From assembly GCA_035567895.1 (NCBI GenBank), contig DATMPC010000058.1, positions 248,001-312,000 of the forward strand: a stretch of DNA of 64,000 nt, read 5' to 3'. Positions 51,487-59,845 of the stretch are shown here, piece by piece; within the stretch, counting starts at the first letter, position 1; the number at the start of each line of letters is the position of its first letter. A model generated the notes under the pieces. It saw only the letters and a list, made by a program, of their open reading frames with translations. It had not been told where the DNA came from and ran no database searches. Made by a program: the position numbers and the translations under genes. The DNA is from Terriglobales bacterium. Lineage in GTDB: Bacteria; Acidobacteriota; Terriglobia; Terriglobales; Acidobacteriaceae.

Positions 51487-52326
51487 ATGGATCGCTCACG
51501 CGATGACGATGAGTTGAAGGCCGATCGAGCACCCAGGGAAGGCGAAAACCGGGTTCCGCAACCGACCCACGACAACCGCCCGTCCGAGGAAACTCGGACT
51601 GCCTATGAGCTGCGTGGACGCGAATATCACTTGAATTCTCCACAGTCAGCCGTGCTACGCGATGTTGGAGCTTTCCGCACAATCACAGCCGAATCCCTGC
51701 AGAAGCACGTTTATCACGGCGATAAAGAGCACTTCCGAAGAGACCTCCGCAATCTCACAGACCAACGTCTCGTAGAAATCCACCCAGATTCGGCAGGAAA
51801 AAGCCGCTACGTCTCACTCACTCGAACTGGCAAAGCCGTCACCGAAGTACACCTCCGTCCAAGCCAGGCCCAGGCAGTCTATTCAGAAATCGTTAAGAAA
51901 CGGGAATTACGGCATGACGCCGCCATCTATGAGCTTTACCAGAAGGAAGCGCAGCATATTGGGAAATCAGGCGGCACTCCAAAGCGAGTTGTGCTCGACT
52001 TTGAATTGAAAAAGAGTATCAATCGCCAAGTCTCAAAACTTCAAGACTTGTCTCCCGCAGAATACGAACGCAGACGGCAGGAGATTGCCGATGCCCACGG
52101 CCTGAAGATCGTGGAAGGCAAAATCCAGATTCCAGATCTCCGCATTGAATATGAATCGAGGGAGCAAGAACAATCCAAAGTTGATTTGGAATGCGTAACC
52201 GGCCACTACAAAGCCCGCCAAATCGCCGCCAAGACCGCCGCAGGTTTCAAGCTTTACAACCAGGACTATCGCGGCAAAGCAGCAGAACGAGGAGAAGACC
52301 TAATCGGCGAGGTGATGTCTTTATGA
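51487..52326 (+). CDS. Replication-relaxation-like winged-helix protein
   Basis: A 279-residue protein. A polar N-terminal tail (1-45) is followed by a winged helix (about 55-120: VLRDVGAFRTITAESLQKHV, RRDLRNLTDQRLVEIHP, SRYVSLTRTGKAVTE). The C-terminal part has VVLDFELKKSINRQ, then IPDLRIEYE and SKVDLECVTGHYKARQ, which resembles the PD...(D/E)x(K) spacing of nuclease-like folds seen in replication-relaxation family proteins. It overlaps the next gene by 4 bp. With no known relaxase in the element, it is a candidate DNA-processing or relaxosome protein; this is inference. Confidence 0.55.
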   Translation: MDRSRDDDELKADRAPREGENRVPQPTHDNRPSEETRTAYELRGREYHLNSPQSAVLRDVGAFRTITAESLQKHVYHGDKEHFRRDLRNLTDQRLVEIHPDSAGKSRYVSLTRTGKAVTEVHLRPSQAQAVYSEIVKKRELRHDAAIYELYQKEAQHIGKSGGTPKRVVLDFELKKSINRQVSKLQDLSPAEYERRRQEIADAHGLKIVEGKIQIPDLRIEYESREQEQSKVDLECVTGHYKARQIAAKTAAGFKLYNQDYRGKAAERGEDLIGEVMSL

Positions 52327-53375
52327 GCCTTGCACCCGTGTATCTCGAATCTCTAAAACAGCTCGGATATACCGAACGGGAGGCCGAGTTTCTCTACATC
52401 GTCGCTGTCCATTCCGGCTTTTTCCTCCAGAGACAGTTCTCGCAATATTTGGGTATTGCTGGCCGGGGACCGGTCACGGATTTCATCAAGAAAGCCATTC
52501 AGAGACAGGACGTTCGAGAACACGAACCCGATCGCGGTACTCAGAAGACCTATCACCTTTTCTCGCGCAATCTATATTCCCTAATCGGAAAAGAGAATTC
52601 GCGCAACCGAAAGACCGGACGATACGGGTTATTGGACAAGGCAGCGCCCAGGCTTTTGAGCCTCGATTTTGTGTTAGGGAATTTGGATCACGTTTATCTC
52701 GAAGAAGAAGCCGACAAAGTTGAGTACTTGACCGTGGAAAAAGGCATTAGCGCAGATTCATTGCCAGCGAAAGTTTTCCCCGGAAAGGGCGGATCGGAAA
52801 CACGCCATTACTTCGTAGAAAGATTTCCGATCTTTCTGTCAGGGAGGACTGACGTGCCAATAGCGAATTTCACCTACATCGAAGACCAACTTCGCTCTCT
52901 TCAAACGTTCAGCTCATTCGTCCAGCGATATCGTCCGTTGTTTGAGGCTCTGAAAGACGACTTCAGGCTGATCTTTGTCTCTAATTCCACACAGAGCTTT
53001 ATGTACGCCAGGAAAACGTTCGCTGAGACGTTGTCGCCGGAACGGCACGGACGAGAAAGACAAGAACTCGCGAGATTCTTCTGGCTGAAACGAATGGCCG
53101 AAGAAAAGCGGTTCAAGGAGTTGGCCCACAAAGATGTCATTGAGTGGCAGCGCGGACTGAAGCGCTACCGGGACCCGGAGTACAACAGCCAATACGAGCT
53201 CTGGAAGAAAATCGGAAAGCTTGTTGGAAAAGAGTCGGTCCATTCCACAGGTGACCGAAGCCAGCAGTTTGAGACCTATTTGGTAGTCCCGCACAGGGTG
53301 CAGCCAAGCGCTTCTGATGTCGGAGCGGCTGCACCCTCAGATGCACCCACGGCTGCACCCGAGCATTCGTTCTAA
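52323..53375 (+). CDS. Unknown protein of the transfer module, 350 aa
   Basis: From the ATG at 52323, which overlaps the previous stop by 4 bp. The first 100 residues look like a winged-helix domain (LKQLGYTEREAEFLYIVAVH, FFLQRQFSQYLGIAGRGPVT). The middle and end are mixed helix and strand (DFRLIFVSNSTQSFMYARKT, ARFFWLKRMAEEKRF), then an Ala/Pro-rich tail (DVGAAAPSDAPTAAPEHSF). No known family is recognised. Always coupled to the preceding gene here, it may be its partner in DNA processing. Confidence 0.55.
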   Translation: MSLAPVYLESLKQLGYTEREAEFLYIVAVHSGFFLQRQFSQYLGIAGRGPVTDFIKKAIQRQDVREHEPDRGTQKTYHLFSRNLYSLIGKENSRNRKTGRYGLLDKAAPRLLSLDFVLGNLDHVYLEEEADKVEYLTVEKGISADSLPAKVFPGKGGSETRHYFVERFPIFLSGRTDVPIANFTYIEDQLRSLQTFSSFVQRYRPLFEALKDDFRLIFVSNSTQSFMYARKTFAETLSPERHGRERQELARFFWLKRMAEEKRFKELAHKDVIEWQRGLKRYRDPEYNSQYELWKKIGKLVGKESVHSTGDRSQQFETYLVVPHRVQPSASDVGAAAPSDAPTAAPEHSF

Positions 53376-53438
53376 GGAGCTAAGGAGAAAGGAACTGACC
53401 AGCATGACGGCCCGGAAACAAACAACGTCAAGTGCAAA

Positions 53439-53518
53439 GGTACTGCGGGGAGCGACCCCACACGCCGCACCCTGCAGCGTGTCCGTGGCCGGCTTCGGAG
53501 GTCGCTCCCCGCAGTACC
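53439..53518. promoter_or_regulatory. Perfect 18-bp inverted repeat with inner hairpin
   Basis: ggtactgcggggagcgac (53439-53456) and gtcgctccccgcagtacc (53501-53518) are exact reverse complements. Inside, cacgc and gcgtg (53461-53481) form a second hairpin. It lies between the transfer-module genes, 28 bp before the RHH-like gene. A 40-codon frame (53404-53526) runs through it. An origin of transfer, a recombination site or an RNA control structure are all possible. Confidence 0.55.
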
Positions 53519-53545
53519 GCAAATGAATTGAAAAGGAGAATTTTT

Positions 53546-53851
53546 ATGCCAATTATTGAGGTTGAACGCAAACAGCCTAAGAACCAGATCAAGGCTTCAA
53601 TCGAAAGCGATGTACAGGACAGGTTGCGGGCCTACTGCCGGTACAGCGGTGCCACCAATGACCAGGTGGTATCTGGAGCGTTGAAATTCCTATTTCAGAG
53701 CGACGCCGAATTCAAGCCGTGGTATGAGGCTCACAAGAATGATGCCCATCCCCGGCGCGGTCCGCGCAAGCGGATTCCCAACAACGGCACGGAGAATGCC
53801 GCAACCCCCATGCAGGACAAAGGCGCTCAAATTTCTGCGTTGAAGAAGTGA
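53546..53851 (+). CDS. Ribbon-helix-helix-like accessory protein
   Basis: A 101-residue protein. AAAGGAG lies 9 nt before the ATG. The N-terminal half has the ribbon-helix-helix pattern: QIKASIESDVQDRLRAYCRY and SGATNDQVVSGALKFLFQSD. The C-terminal half is basic, with RRGPRKRIP. Small RHH proteins often bind oriT next to relaxases; this gene sits between a large inverted repeat and VirD4, which fits that role. The role is inferred. Confidence 0.6.
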   Translation: MPIIEVERKQPKNQIKASIESDVQDRLRAYCRYSGATNDQVVSGALKFLFQSDAEFKPWYEAHKNDAHPRRGPRKRIPNNGTENAATPMQDKGAQISALKK

Positions 53852-53858
53852 GGCCGTC

Positions 53859-55883
53859 ATGCTGGAAAGAATTGCGAATTCGCAAACGTTTCTGAGCTTT
53901 GTCTTTGCGGGATTGACCGGGACGATTCTTTTCTTCGCATATCCATTTCCCGAGGCCAATGTCTATCTCCAATACATTGCTCTCAGAGACCCGCTCGTTT
54001 TCTCAATTTTCGACCGGAGCTACATCTTGTTTCTCTTTACGACTCCGTTCTTCGCTTATTCCGCGGGCTTCTCGGGGCTCTACGTTTTGAGTTTCGGGCG
54101 GAAACAGAAGACGAAGACAAATCCGTTGCCGCCGTATCCGAATCCAGAATCCCGAGACGATCTGTTCCTCGTTGTCGGAGAGGTGCATCATCCCACCAAG
54201 ATCGTTCGTGGCAACAATCCCCAGTGGCTAACGATTCCAGAAAAGGGATTGTTTACCGGCATCGGAATCTTCGGTGCCATCGGGACAGGAAAGACGAGCT
54301 GCTGCATGCGGCCTTTCGCGGAACAGTTAATCGCATATAAAGCGGACGATGCGGCAAAGCGCATCGGCGGTCTGGTTTTGGAAGTAAAAGGTGATTTCTG
54401 CCACCAAATCCGCGAAATTGCGAGCCTTAATGGCCGCGAGGAAGACTACATAGAAGTCGGGTTGGATTCGGAATACCGTTACAACCCGCTCCATAACAAT
54501 CTGGATTCATCCGCCCTTGCCTACAGCGTGGCCGCACTGCTGAACAATTTGTATGGACGAGGCAAAGAGCCATTTTGGCAGCAGGCATACACCAACATGC
54601 TCCAGCACATCATCGTGCTTCACAAGGTGCTGTACGACTACGTCACATTCTTTGACGTTTACGAATGCGCAATCTCACCCGCGAAGCTCGAAAAAAGAAT
54701 TGAGGAAGGAAAAACCAAATTCGAGGCGTGCGAGTATGTCTGCGTCACACCCAAGGTCTATGGCACCGAGAAGTTTGCCGATTCGTTCTCGGAGTTCGGA
54801 TTTACGTACGACGAGCAGCACGAGCTGTACAAGGCCCCGTCTTCGGCAAGACTCGACGACCTGCTCAGAAAACAAGAATCTAAACTCGAATACCAACGAA
54901 TTCCCGCCGACGCCCCTTCTCAGGTGGACCACATTAAGCGGCAGCAATTGGAAGCGGTTCAGCGCTGGTATTTCGATGATTGGATGGGACTGGAAAGAAA
55001 ACTGCGCAGCTCGATTGTCGAAGGCGTATCTATTTTCCTTTCGCTTTTCGATATCAACCCAGCGGTTAAACGGGTCTTCTGTCCGCCGAAACAGACATAC
55101 GATCCGGCATTGAACGCCCCCGATCAAAACGGTCGTTATCCCTACGGCAAACCGCTACCATCGTTCAGTTGGCTGATTGAACAAGGCAAAATATGCGCTC
55201 TGAATTTCCCGATCTCGCTCAACGCGGGCCTAGCGCGAATTCTCGGCACGATGTTGAAACTGGACTTTCAGCGCGCCGCTTTGGTCCGCATTCCCGAAAT
55301 TGAGCGTAACAAACAGAATTATTTCCGGCAGATCTTCTTCATGTGTGATGAGTACCAAACCTTTGCCACGGTCGGGGAGAGCGACCCGATTGGGGACGAA
55401 AAGTTCTTCAGTTTGTCACGCCAATCAAAATGTATTCCCATTGTGGCCACACAAAGTATCAGTTCGCTGAAATCCACGCTCTCGGGAGACAGCTACAGAA
55501 CGCTCCTCCAGACTTTCCGTACGAAGATATTCTTGGCACTCTCCGACGACTTCTCAACGCGCATGGCCAGCGATTTGTGTGGCCGAGAAGACAAGCCCTT
55601 CGTGACGTACAACATCTCCGAATCAGGCCAGAACTCTAAGCTGAGTCTGTTGACGGCAAAGACCGTATCGGACCGAGGCAGCATTAGCGCCTCGAAGAGT
55701 TACAGCACGCGCCAGGATTATCGATTTAGCCAGAAGTTTCTCTCAGAGTTGGCCAACGCCCAGGCAGTTGTGATTCCCTATGACGGCCTGAATCCTAGGC
55801 CGGCAACAATTTGCTATCTGAAGCCGTTCTACCTCGATCCCAACATCTCCTATTTCGATCAGATCACACAGTGCCTTCTATGA
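53859..55883 (+). CDS. virD4: Type IV coupling protein VirD4/TraG
   Basis: A 674-residue ATPase that brings DNA-protein substrates to the secretion channel. Two membrane helices lie at the N-terminus (LSFVFAGLTGTILFFAYPF and ILFLFTTPFFAYSAGFSGLY). Walker A is GAIGTGKTSC (near residue 140) and Walker B FFMCDEYQTF (near 492), followed by LSRQSKCIPIVATQS, the TraG/VirD4 C-terminal motif. The unusual insertion between the Walker motifs (about residues 220-400) is longer than in standard VirD4. It starts 7 bp after the RHH-like gene. Confidence 0.9.
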   Translation: MLERIANSQTFLSFVFAGLTGTILFFAYPFPEANVYLQYIALRDPLVFSIFDRSYILFLFTTPFFAYSAGFSGLYVLSFGRKQKTKTNPLPPYPNPESRDDLFLVVGEVHHPTKIVRGNNPQWLTIPEKGLFTGIGIFGAIGTGKTSCCMRPFAEQLIAYKADDAAKRIGGLVLEVKGDFCHQIREIASLNGREEDYIEVGLDSEYRYNPLHNNLDSSALAYSVAALLNNLYGRGKEPFWQQAYTNMLQHIIVLHKVLYDYVTFFDVYECAISPAKLEKRIEEGKTKFEACEYVCVTPKVYGTEKFADSFSEFGFTYDEQHELYKAPSSARLDDLLRKQESKLEYQRIPADAPSQVDHIKRQQLEAVQRWYFDDWMGLERKLRSSIVEGVSIFLSLFDINPAVKRVFCPPKQTYDPALNAPDQNGRYPYGKPLPSFSWLIEQGKICALNFPISLNAGLARILGTMLKLDFQRAALVRIPEIERNKQNYFRQIFFMCDEYQTFATVGESDPIGDEKFFSLSRQSKCIPIVATQSISSLKSTLSGDSYRTLLQTFRTKIFLALSDDFSTRMASDLCGREDKPFVTYNISESGQNSKLSLLTAKTVSDRGSISASKSYSTRQDYRFSQKFLSELANAQAVVIPYDGLNPRPATICYLKPFYLDPNISYFDQITQCLL

Positions 55884-55892
55884 GAGTGGGCT

Positions 55893-56843
55893 ATGCAGTT
55901 TGAAACGATTCTTCCGTTTCTCAGGCCGATCGAACACCTGATCCTCGACCCGGATATTTCCGAAATCATGGTCAACGCCGATTCTCGAATATTTATCGAG
56001 AAACACGACCAGCTTTTGCCCGTTTTTGGCATCACCATCTCCGAGCAAGCTCTATTCGCGGCAGTCAAAAACATCGCTCGCCGCCTGGGAGACGATATCT
56101 CTGAAGCAAAGCCCATTTTGGATTCCCGCCTGCCGGATGGGAGCCGAGTGGCAGCGGTCCTTCCTCCATGCAGTATTGATGGCATTACGCTCACAATCCG
56201 CAAATTCAACACAAAACACTTCACGATCACCGATCTGATCGAAAACGGAACATTGAGCGCCAAGACCGCCGAGTTTCTCCGCGAAAAAGTGTGCAGCCGT
56301 CAGAACATCCTGATCAGTGGTGGAACCGGCACAGGCAAGACCACACTGCTGAATATCCTCGCCGACTTCATCCCAGATGAGGAACGAATTGTCCTCATCG
56401 AAGATACGGCTGAGGTGAACATCCGCAAGAGCAATCTAGTTCGTTTTGAAACGAGGCGGGAGCAAGTCGGGCTAGCAGCAGTCACGATCCGCGATCTGCT
56501 GAAGGCTGCCCTGCGTCACAGACCGGACCGGATCATTGTGGGCGAAGTGCGCGGAGGTGAAGCATTCGATCTGCTGCAGGCCCTCAACACCGGGCATTCA
56601 GGGAGTCTCTGCACACTTCATGCTAATTCCGCTCGGCGAGCAATCGCCCGTTTTTCAGACTGTGTTCTGCAAAGCGGCATCGAACTGCCCCATCGGGCGA
56701 TCATGGCGAACATTGGAAATTCAGTCGATCTCCTTATCCACATCGCGAGAATTAGAGGACGCCGCTCCATAGCGGAAATTCTGACCGTGCAGGGGTTTGA
56801 CAATGTGAACGAGGAATGCCGGTTTCGTCCGATCGACTCGTGA
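55893..56843 (+). CDS. virB11: Type IV secretion ATPase VirB11/TrbB
   Basis: A 316-residue hexameric traffic ATPase. The N-terminal domain ([18 protein letters not shown]) is followed by Walker [12 protein letters not shown] (near residue 143), the Asp box LIEDTAEVN (near 168), Walker [21 protein letters not shown] (near 210) and the His box [11 protein letters not shown] (near 238). The start is 10 bp after the virD4 stop. In most conjugation loci virB11 lies with virB2-B10; here it is with virD4 on the opposite strand. Confidence 0.93.
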   Translation: MQFETILPFLRPIEHLILDPDISEIMVNADSRIFIEKHDQLLPVFGITISEQALFAAVKNIARRLGDDISEAKPILDSRLPDGSRVAAVLPPCSIDGITLTIRKFNTKHFTITDLIENGTLSAKTAEFLREKVCSRQNILISGGTGTGKTTLLNILADFIPDEERIVLIEDTAEVNIRKSNLVRFETRREQVGLAAVTIRDLLKAALRHRPDRIIVGEVRGGEAFDLLQALNTGHSGSLCTLHANSARRAIARFSDCVLQSGIELPHRAIMANIGNSVDLLIHIARIRGRRSIAEILTVQGFDNVNEECRFRPIDS

Positions 56844-56860
56844 TCGACGACAACAAGCTT

Positions 56861-56888
56861 GTCAAGTTTTCCAATAAGAAAACTTGAC
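56861..56888. promoter_or_regulatory. Perfect 11-bp inverted repeat after virB11
   Basis: gtcaagttttc (56861-56871) and gaaaacttgac (56878-56888) pair exactly around a 6-nt centre (caataa). It lies 18 bp after the virB11 stop. No T-run follows, so it is either a terminator of poor type or a protein-binding or recombination site. Its layout (two arms and a short centre) resembles a site-specific recombinase core, but no recombinase gene is beside it. Confidence 0.4.
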
Positions 56889-56975
56889 TACTTCGACGAT
56901 CGATCCAGCACACCCACAGCCGCGGAGATGCCGTTTACTCGGGGAGCAAAGTGCACAGGAAGTGCATCAGCATAT

Positions 56976-57164
56976 TCATTTCTCAAACGTGATATGGCTT
57001 ATCCACTCAGGTTCATTCCAAGCAATGGCTGTGGTATCGTACCTGTCTTCAAACTGAGCGATAAACCCATTATCGGTTAAGGCGACTACCTTTGCCTTGA
57101 TCCCGCGATGGCCGGGACGACCATCATCGTACGTGAATATTTGCCCAAGTTTTATCTCTTCCAC
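56976..57164 (-). CDS. Small unknown protein, 62 aa
   Basis: The GTG at 57162-57164 has GGAGG 6 nt upstream, which fixes the start. The protein reads EEIKLGQIFTYDDGRPGHRG, then a strand IKAKVVALTDNGFIAQFEDR, ending in WNEPEWISHITFEK. This looks like a small SH3-like barrel. The function is unknown. It lies on the minus strand between virB11 and the next plus-strand gene. Confidence 0.55.
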   Translation of the reverse strand: MEEIKLGQIFTYDDGRPGHRGIKAKVVALTDNGFIAQFEDRYDTTAIAWNEPEWISHITFEK

Positions 57165-57280
57165 AAAGGTCCTCCCGGAACCGTTCGCTAACGTTCTTTC
57201 ATCGCGCTGTCGCCCAGCAATCAATGAAAAGCGAAAAGCCCACGTAGATATTCCCCTTTTGTTCGCCTAGAATACCACAT

Positions 57281-57676
57281 ATGCATGGACCGCGCGCATG
57301 GGTAGTTCAGTGCAATGAATGCGGCTGTATTGTCACCTGCCGTGCGGAAGATCCCCAGGCGCACCTTCAAGATCCCGAGCCACGGCCAACCTGTCGGCTG
57401 TTAGTGACCTGCTCCTGCTGCTGGACCAGTTGGCTCTATCCACCGGAAGCTATGTTTAATGGCTCCCCCGCACCGTCTCCGGAATGCTACCGACGAGCGA
57501 GAACCGGTGCGAGAATGGAAAACGCGAAGTTGATTGCAGCGTCAGTCATTGCTGCAATCCGGTTAAACCGCGACGACATCAACAACACCCCGATAGTGCA
57601 AGCAAAGATCAACGATAGCTTGAAACTCGCCGAGCTTATCGTCGCAAAAATGAGTATCGCAGCCCCCAAGACCTGA
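57281..57676 (+). CDS. Cys-rich hypothetical protein, 131 aa
   Basis: The N-terminal half has five Cys in metal-binding spacing (VQCNECGCIVTCR, then PTCRLLVTCSCC), so a zinc site is likely. The C-terminal half is helical (KLIAASVIAAIRLNRDDINN, AKINDSLKLAELIVAKM) and looks like a separate small domain. It begins MHGPRAWVV; the ribosome site is not strong. The function is unknown. Confidence 0.55.
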   Translation: MHGPRAWVVQCNECGCIVTCRAEDPQAHLQDPEPRPTCRLLVTCSCCWTSWLYPPEAMFNGSPAPSPECYRRARTGARMENAKLIAASVIAAIRLNRDDINNTPIVQAKINDSLKLAELIVAKMSIAAPKT

Positions 57677-57703
57677 ACCAAACTGTGGGGACAGCCGTCC
57701 CTT

Positions 57704-58477
57704 TTACTCCCCCGTCCCTAACATAACTGGTGCCGAAGTCGGCACCTGTGATCCAGTCTCGGGTTCAACCGTAATGGCAAAGGTCTTGGTCTCGACTACC
57801 TGGGGTAGGAGCGAGTTCACAACAGTAACGTTGCCACGAGCATCTGGCTTGAACACTCCCGCGGGGACCGGAGCGCCGCTGCTTGGAATGATCCAGAGCT
57901 CATATGCCCGCCGTGCTGGCAGCGCAGGCATATTATTTGCAAGGAAAATCAAACTTGATCGGCTCGGGAGATAGATGGCTCTGCCTTGAGGCTGAGCCAA
58001 CGCTCTCGCCGGTACGATCGTAACCCGCAACGCGTCAGTGGCAGTCAACGTCGCCGCAACTTCTCGCGAACGCTCCAACACAGTTTGTTGCTCGTTGAAT
58101 TCCTTCTGCAAGATCGCCATCTGCCTCCCCAAGCTGGCGTCTGTTCTCCACAGAACAGCAGCGATCACAATCGCAGCGGCAGCAGCCACCCAGCCCATCT
58201 GAGACCACCAAGAAATGCGCCGCGTGCTCGGCTGTTCAAGCGAAATTCGAGGTTCACGCGTCACCGCATTCATCAGCCGCCCGCGTGCTCGCTGCGGAGG
58301 CGCTGGACCTGAAGCCGAGAGTGCCAGCAAGGCCGCATCGCCACGCAACTGTTCCAGTTCATGCCGGCAGTCAGCACAATCCTTTAAGTGCTTTTCGAGT
58401 TCAGCCTGCTCATTGCCTTCGAGCGTTCCCAAGGCGTAGAGTGCGAGGTCTTCGGCGAATCTGCTATGTACGCTCAT
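57704..58477 (-). CDS. Anti-sigma factor (zinc-finger, RskA-like)
   Basis: A 257-residue membrane anti-sigma factor. The N-terminal cytoplasmic zinc-anti-sigma domain has the HxxxCxxC motif in KHLKDCADCRHE (residues 29-40). One membrane helix follows (WVAAAAAIVIAAVLW near 94). The extracytoplasmic part is an RskA-type domain (ATLTATDALRVTIVPAR, YELWIIPSSGAPVPAGVFKP, FAITVEPETGSQVPTSAPV). It overlaps the sigma gene by 4 bp and is expected to hold that sigma at the membrane until a signal, often redox or envelope stress, releases it. Confidence 0.9.
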   Translation of the reverse strand: MSVHSRFAEDLALYALGTLEGNEQAELEKHLKDCADCRHELEQLRGDAALLALSASGPAPPQRARGRLMNAVTREPRISLEQPSTRRISWWSQMGWVAAAAAIVIAAVLWRTDASLGRQMAILQKEFNEQQTVLERSREVAATLTATDALRVTIVPARALAQPQGRAIYLPSRSSLIFLANNMPALPARRAYELWIIPSSGAPVPAGVFKPDARGNVTVVNSLLPQVVETKTFAITVEPETGSQVPTSAPVMLGTGE

Positions 58478-59019
58478 GGCTTCAAAGCCTTTCGCAAAGC
58501 TAGCAGGCCAGCACGAATGCGGGTTTTGATGGTTCCGAGTGGCTCTCCTATTTTGGCGGCAATCTCCGTGTGAGTTAACCCTTCAAAGAATGCCATCTCA
58601 AGAGCCTGTCGTTGTGCCGGGTGCATCCCGTTGAGAACATCACGAATATTCTTCGCCACTCTTGACCTATCGGCCTCCGAGGCGAGATCTGGTTCCACCG
58701 AAACGACTACGTCTTCAATATCCGATTCGTAACGACGCTTGCGCAGTGCATCAATGGCACGATTTCGTGCGATCACCGCTAACCACGCTGCCAGACTCCC
58801 GCGATTCGCATCAAATCTGGACGGATTGCGCCAAATTTGCATGAATACTTCCTGCAGCACGTCCTCTGCTGTCCCCGTGTCAGCTAAGACGCGCAGCGCC
58901 ACCGCATACACAATGGAGGAATAACGGTCATACAGTGCTCCCATAGCATTCTGGTCGCCCGAGCGTAGCCTTGACACCAGCTCCGCATCAGACGAGCTCG
59001 TCTTTTCAGTGTCGGACAA
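58474..59019 (-). CDS. ECF RNA polymerase sigma factor (SigK-like)
   Basis: A 181-residue ECF sigma factor. Region 2 contains MGALYDRYSSIVYAVALRVL and DVLQEVFMQIWRNPSRFDAN. Region 4 has LNGMHPAQRQALEMAFFEGL and THTEIAAKIGEPLGTIKTRI. The TTG at 59017-59019 is chosen because AAAGGA lies about 7 nt upstream; the longer open frame to 59202 has a non-protein-like leader. It overlaps the anti-sigma gene by 4 bp and diverges from the defence operon. Such sigmas usually activate their own promoter. Confidence 0.9.
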   Translation of the reverse strand: MSDTEKTSSSDAELVSRLRSGDQNAMGALYDRYSSIVYAVALRVLADTGTAEDVLQEVFMQIWRNPSRFDANRGSLAAWLAVIARNRAIDALRKRRYESDIEDVVVSVEPDLASEADRSRVAKNIRDVLNGMHPAQRQALEMAFFEGLTHTEIAAKIGEPLGTIKTRIRAGLLALRKALKP

Positions 59020-59123
59020 GCGGTGTCCTTTTGAAATACGGTTCAAAACGTTTTCCCAGATTGGTATCACATTCGCAGATATCCGCACCAGAGTAACTGC
59101 AGAGTCGTTTCCGCCCCACTTCT

Positions 59124-59151
59124 TGCAAATTACGGTGGGATGAATATGTTG
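59124..59151 (+). promoter_or_regulatory. Candidate promoter for the defence operon
   Basis: TTGCAA near 59124 and TATGTT about 16 bp later are a fair sigma-70-like pair upstream of the ATG at 59215. It lies within the 195-bp gap shared with the sigma-factor gene. Confidence 0.3.
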
Positions 59152-59214
59152 TGTAGAAGTAATATGAGTAGTAGGATTATTCGTTTGCGGCACTTTCATC
59201 ATGGAGGCAATACC

Positions 59215-59457
59215 ATGAGCGTGAAGTTCACGCTGAGAGGTAAGACATTTGAACTCCGCAAAGACGACTTTCTTGCAGCCGCCAAAGGAATGTCACCAAG
59301 TCGCATTCAAAAATATTCTGTGGTTGTGAGCGGGAAAAGCTTCCCAATCCGGCAACTCGTAGCAGCAGCTACGGCTGTACCTGCCATCGAGATCACTTCT
59401 CAAGACGCATACAGAATCTTGCAAAAGTTTGGTTTCGAGATCGCCATTGAGGACTAG
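59215..59457 (+). CDS. Small protein at the head of the defence operon, 80 aa
   Basis: GGAGG lies 7 nt before the ATG, so this is very likely translated. The protein has the pattern KFTLRGKTFELRKDDFLAAA, then KYSVVVSGKSFPIRQLVAAA and SQDAYRILQKFGFEI. A strand-turn-helix of this kind (xYxVxVxGKxxPxKQLVxxA ... LxxxGFE) resembles small N-terminal DNA-reading domains found fused to some restriction enzymes; that likeness is my inference. The next gene starts 16 bp downstream and both lead into dcm. Confidence 0.6.
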   Translation: MSVKFTLRGKTFELRKDDFLAAAKGMSPSRIQKYSVVVSGKSFPIRQLVAAATAVPAIEITSQDAYRILQKFGFEIAIED

Positions 59458-59473
59458 CCACGGAGGAGGATCA

Positions 59474-59815
59474 GTGATTGTACGTACAAAGACACCATTG
59501 CGAATCGCTGAACAATGCCATTCTCGCTGCAATGTTGTTGTTCGCGATCTCCGGGACTCGAATGGCAACAGGATGGGTACGGTGATTGAACCTCATGATG
59601 GCACGGAAGCCGGGATAATCAGCGCGGCACAACGGGTCACCAACCTGATGTATACCGAGTACCCCGAAGCGTCCAACATTGAGAGCCGACTCGCTGCAAC
59701 CGACGCTACTGGCAGACTGAAATGGTCCATATCACCCAATTTCCAACACCTTGCAGAAATCGGAACTGATGAAGCGCGCTACATCTGGGGTGACTTGACA
59801 GCGTTCCGGCGCTAA
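59474..59815 (+). CDS. Unknown second gene of the defence operon, 113 aa
   Basis: The start GTG (59474-59476) has GGAGGAGG about 5 nt upstream. The protein has two Cys near the N-terminus (EQCHSRCNVVVRDL), then DLRDSNGNRMGTVIEPHDG and a helical part (TEAGIISAAQRVTNLMYTEY). The C-terminus is WSISPNFQHLAEIGTDEARY. I do not recognise a family. It ends 3 bp before the earliest dcm start, so it is translationally close to the methyltransferase. The role is unknown; it may regulate or guide the enzyme. Confidence 0.55.
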   Translation: MIVRTKTPLRIAEQCHSRCNVVVRDLRDSNGNRMGTVIEPHDGTEAGIISAAQRVTNLMYTEYPEASNIESRLAATDATGRLKWSISPNFQHLAEIGTDEARYIWGDLTAFRR

Positions 59816-59845
59816 CACGTGCGACGACCACCACGGCCATTTCCA

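Larger units (their letters stand above)
35325..57676. mobile_element. Putative integrative conjugative element at tRNA-Asp
   Basis: The left end is inferred to be the 3' part of tRNA-Asp. The stretch then carries integrase, excisionase-like gene, a near-complete VirB set, VirD4 and VirB11, with cargo in between. I found no second copy of the tRNA 3' end in the window, so the right end is uncertain. I placed it provisionally before the sigma/anti-sigma pair; it may instead extend past the window and include the defence operon. No relaxase or replication initiator of a known family is recognised. Confidence 0.65.

Noticed and set aside
57677-57735. Possible right att site (ggggacagccgtccc)
   Set aside because: Does not match the tRNA-Asp 3' end beyond a few bases.
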